Assembly (NCBI RefSeq): GCF_964229645.1 | Contig: NZ_CAXREX010000163.1 | Span: 1 to 64,000, forward strand | DNA from: Nioella sp964229645 | GTDB lineage: Bacteria > Pseudomonadota > Alphaproteobacteria > Rhodobacterales > Rhodobacteraceae | Reading direction: 5' to 3' | DNA: 64,000 bases | Shown here: positions 62,534-64,000 of the stretch, one piece after another | Layout of the letters: every line of letters starts with the position of its first letter | Position numbering within the stretch: the stretch's first letter is position 1 | The notes under the pieces: model-generated | Databases searched by the model: none | Seen by the model: only the letters and a program-made list of their open reading frames with translations | Told to the model about the DNA's origin: nothing | Made by a program: the position numbers and the translations under genes

Positions 62534-63340
62534 ATGAGCGAGTTTTACAAAGTCACCACCCTGGCCAAGATGCGGTCGGACGCGCCCTGGCGCCATGCGA
62601 CTCTGCATTCGGACCCGCGCCCGCAGCTGTTCTGGTTCACCCGTGGCCAGGGCCGGTTTTCCATTGGAGCCGTGACGCGCGGCTACGGGCCCAACACAGC
62701 CGTGTTCATTCCGTCAGGCGTGATGATCGCGGTCGAGATTTCGGCGCAGGTTCAGGGCGTGCTGCTGAAACTGCCGTTCGACCCCACGCTCGGCCTGCCG
62801 ACGGTGCCTTTCCATATCCGTGTCAGCAATGTCGAGGCGCAGTCCAATTTCTCGGGCTATATCGACATGATCGAACGCGAGCTGGCTGCCCATGCGCCCG
62901 CCCGAGACCAGGCATTGCGCGCCTACGGGCTGCTCATTTCCACCTGGATCGCGCGGCAACTTGCGGTGCAGGACGGCACCATCCTGCGCGACAAGACCCA
63001 TGTTCTGGCCGAACGCTACGCCGCGCTGGTTGAAAGTGGCTATCGCAGTGGCAACGGCGTGTCGAGCTACGCCGAGGCCCTGGGCGTGACACCGACCCAC
63101 CTGACACGGGTCTGCCGGGACGCCTGCGGCCGTCCGGCCCTGGCCATCTTGCAGGAACGAATCCTGCATGACGCCTGCCGATTGCTGGTTGATACGGACA
63201 TGCCCGCCCGCGATATCGCCACTGAACTCGGCTTTTCCTCGGCGGCCTATTTCACGCGCGCCTTTTCCAAGCTTGCCGGTTACACGCCGTCAGAGTTTCG
63301 AAAACTGCCCCCGATGCGGCAGATTCTGCACGCGGGTTGA
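62534..63340 (+). CDS. AraC-family transcriptional regulator
   Basis: 268 aa from the ATG at 62534 (a GTG directly before it is possible). A cupin-like N-terminal sensor (about 25-95) with the PRPQLFWFTRGQGRFSIG motif precedes a C-terminal AraC/XylS domain (about 165-265) with two helix-turn-helix units, YAEALGVTPTHLTRVCRDAC and IATELGFSSAAYFTRAFSKL. It is directly upstream of a solute-binding protein gene on the same strand, which it may control. Confidence 0.9.
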   Translation: MSEFYKVTTLAKMRSDAPWRHATLHSDPRPQLFWFTRGQGRFSIGAVTRGYGPNTAVFIPSGVMIAVEISAQVQGVLLKLPFDPTLGLPTVPFHIRVSNVEAQSNFSGYIDMIERELAAHAPARDQALRAYGLLISTWIARQLAVQDGTILRDKTHVLAERYAALVESGYRSGNGVSSYAEALGVTPTHLTRVCRDACGRPALAILQERILHDACRLLVDTDMPARDIATELGFSSAAYFTRAFSKLAGYTPSEFRKLPPMRQILHAG

Positions 63341-63569
63341 TCGAAGCGCTCGGATCACCCCGCTTTCAAGAAATGTCAGGGTTTCGCGGGTCCTTGTCGT
63401 TTTTGGCACATCACAATGTCGCAATTCGCACCCAAATCGAATAGCGGGACCATTGACGCAAGCCCATTATTGGTGCGGTAATGATCTCATATCTGGCGCG
63501 CGGGGCTGTCGGCCTCCTCTGACTCCTGCGACGACAGCAAAGAATAAATTGTGTCACAGGGAGATGAGA

Positions 63570-64000
63570 ATGACGCAGCAAACCACCCACTTCCTCAAAT
63601 CGCATCCGGCAGCGGAAATGTATGCGGAGGAATACAAAAAAGGCGAACTGTCGCGTCGTGAGTTCCTCACGCGCTCTACCGCGCTCGGCGTGTCCGCCGT
63701 TGCCGCTTATTCGCTGATCGGCCTGAACCCGGCCGAAGCAGCTGGCCACCGCGCGACGCCCCAGATGGGCGGCACGCTGCGCATCCAGATGCGCGTCGAC
63801 CAGGGCAAGGACCCGCGGACCTATGACTGGTCCGAGATGGGCAACCTCAGCCGCGGCATCTGCGAATACCTCGTGGAATACAACCGCGACGGGTCGTTCT
63901 CGGGCGTTCTGCTGGAAAGCTGGGAAGCCAACGCAGACGCCACCCAGTACACCCTGCATGTTCGTCAGGGCGTGATGTGGAACAATGGCGACGAATTCAC
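63570..64000 (+). CDS. ABC transporter substrate-binding protein, family 5, N-terminal part
   Basis: At least 143 aa, cut by the window end. The start is the ATG at 63570 with AGGGAG 6 bp upstream; a second ATG at 63564 is in frame. A Tat signal LSRREFLTRSTALGVSAV lies at about 26-45, followed by an export cleavage region (PAEAAG). The mature part begins GGTLRIQMRVDQGKDPRTYD and continues with LLESWEANADATQYTLHVRQGVMW, as in family 5 peptide/opine-binding proteins. The permease and ATPase genes should lie beyond the window. The 229-bp gap before it has a possible TTGACG -35 (63453-63458) but no clear -10. Confidence 0.9.
   Translation, partial: MTQQTTHFLKSHPAAEMYAEEYKKGELSRREFLTRSTALGVSAVAAYSLIGLNPAEAAGHRATPQMGGTLRIQMRVDQGKDPRTYDWSEMGNLSRGICEYLVEYNRDGSFSGVLLESWEANADATQYTLHVRQGVMWNNGDEF

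Noticed and set aside
1..64000. CRISPR arrays, transposons, prophage and tRNA genes
   Set aside because: No direct-repeat/spacer array, transposase, integrase, phage structural gene or cloverleaf with a CCA-type end was found; gaps are short and mostly accounted for by promoters and hairpins.

Overview
The window is a high-GC chromosomal segment from an alphaproteobacterium, most likely order Rhodobacterales (roseobacter/Paracoccus-like). The evidence is an SOS box of the GTTC-N7-GTTC type before uvrA, a ChpT-like histidine phosphotransferase, an olsBA ornithine-lipid pair, LpxI in place of LpxH, class II DAHP synthase, and several families typical of that group (YSC84 lipoprotein, DUF455, DUF924, DUF2189, DUF3553, PAS_5). 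It looks like a draft or metagenomic contig end: bases 17-50 match the Illumina TruSeq Read 2 adapter, so real genomic sequence begins near base 51.

Layout. 1-9.2 kb: the 3' end of a DUF442 gene, a YSC84 lipoprotein, a penicillin-acylase-family hydrolase, a secreted protein with three PPC-like repeats, a cytochrome P450, a block of three hairpins, and uvrA with its SOS box. 9.4-25.4 kb: a rhodanese, a large secreted vWA protein with nine tandem repeats, lpdA, DUF924, an MFS permease, queA, an AsmA/YhdP-like giant protein, bcp + DUF455, M23 peptidase + bactofilin, and a DUF2189 membrane protein. 25.5-49.3 kb is mixed housekeeping: prfB, PBP1A, small metabolic enzymes, a beta-barrel gene interrupted by an in-frame TAA, the ctaA-M32-MFS group, trmJ, thiE, olsB-olsA, chpT, yicC-gmk-gamma carbonic anhydrase, a PAS protein, class II DAHP synthase, a GlxA/AraC regulator, glnE and YbaK.

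49.3-61.5 kb is one long minus-strand envelope cluster, transcribed pyrH-frr-uppS-cdsA-dxr-rseP-(41-aa membrane ORF)-bamA-ompH-fabZ-lpxA-lpxI-lpxB. It joins UMP kinase and ribosome recycling to undecaprenyl, CDP-diglyceride and isoprenoid synthesis, outer membrane protein assembly and lipid A synthesis. lpxD, usually between ompH/skp and fabZ, is absent here. The last 2.5 kb holds miaA, an AraC regulator and the start of a Tat-exported family 5 solute-binding protein cut off by the window end.

I saw no tRNA, rRNA, CRISPR array, transposase or prophage gene. Most of the content is core chromosome. The least ordinary items are the nine-repeat vWA protein, the 41-aa ORF between rseP and bamA, the interrupted barrel gene, and several palindromic regulatory sites.
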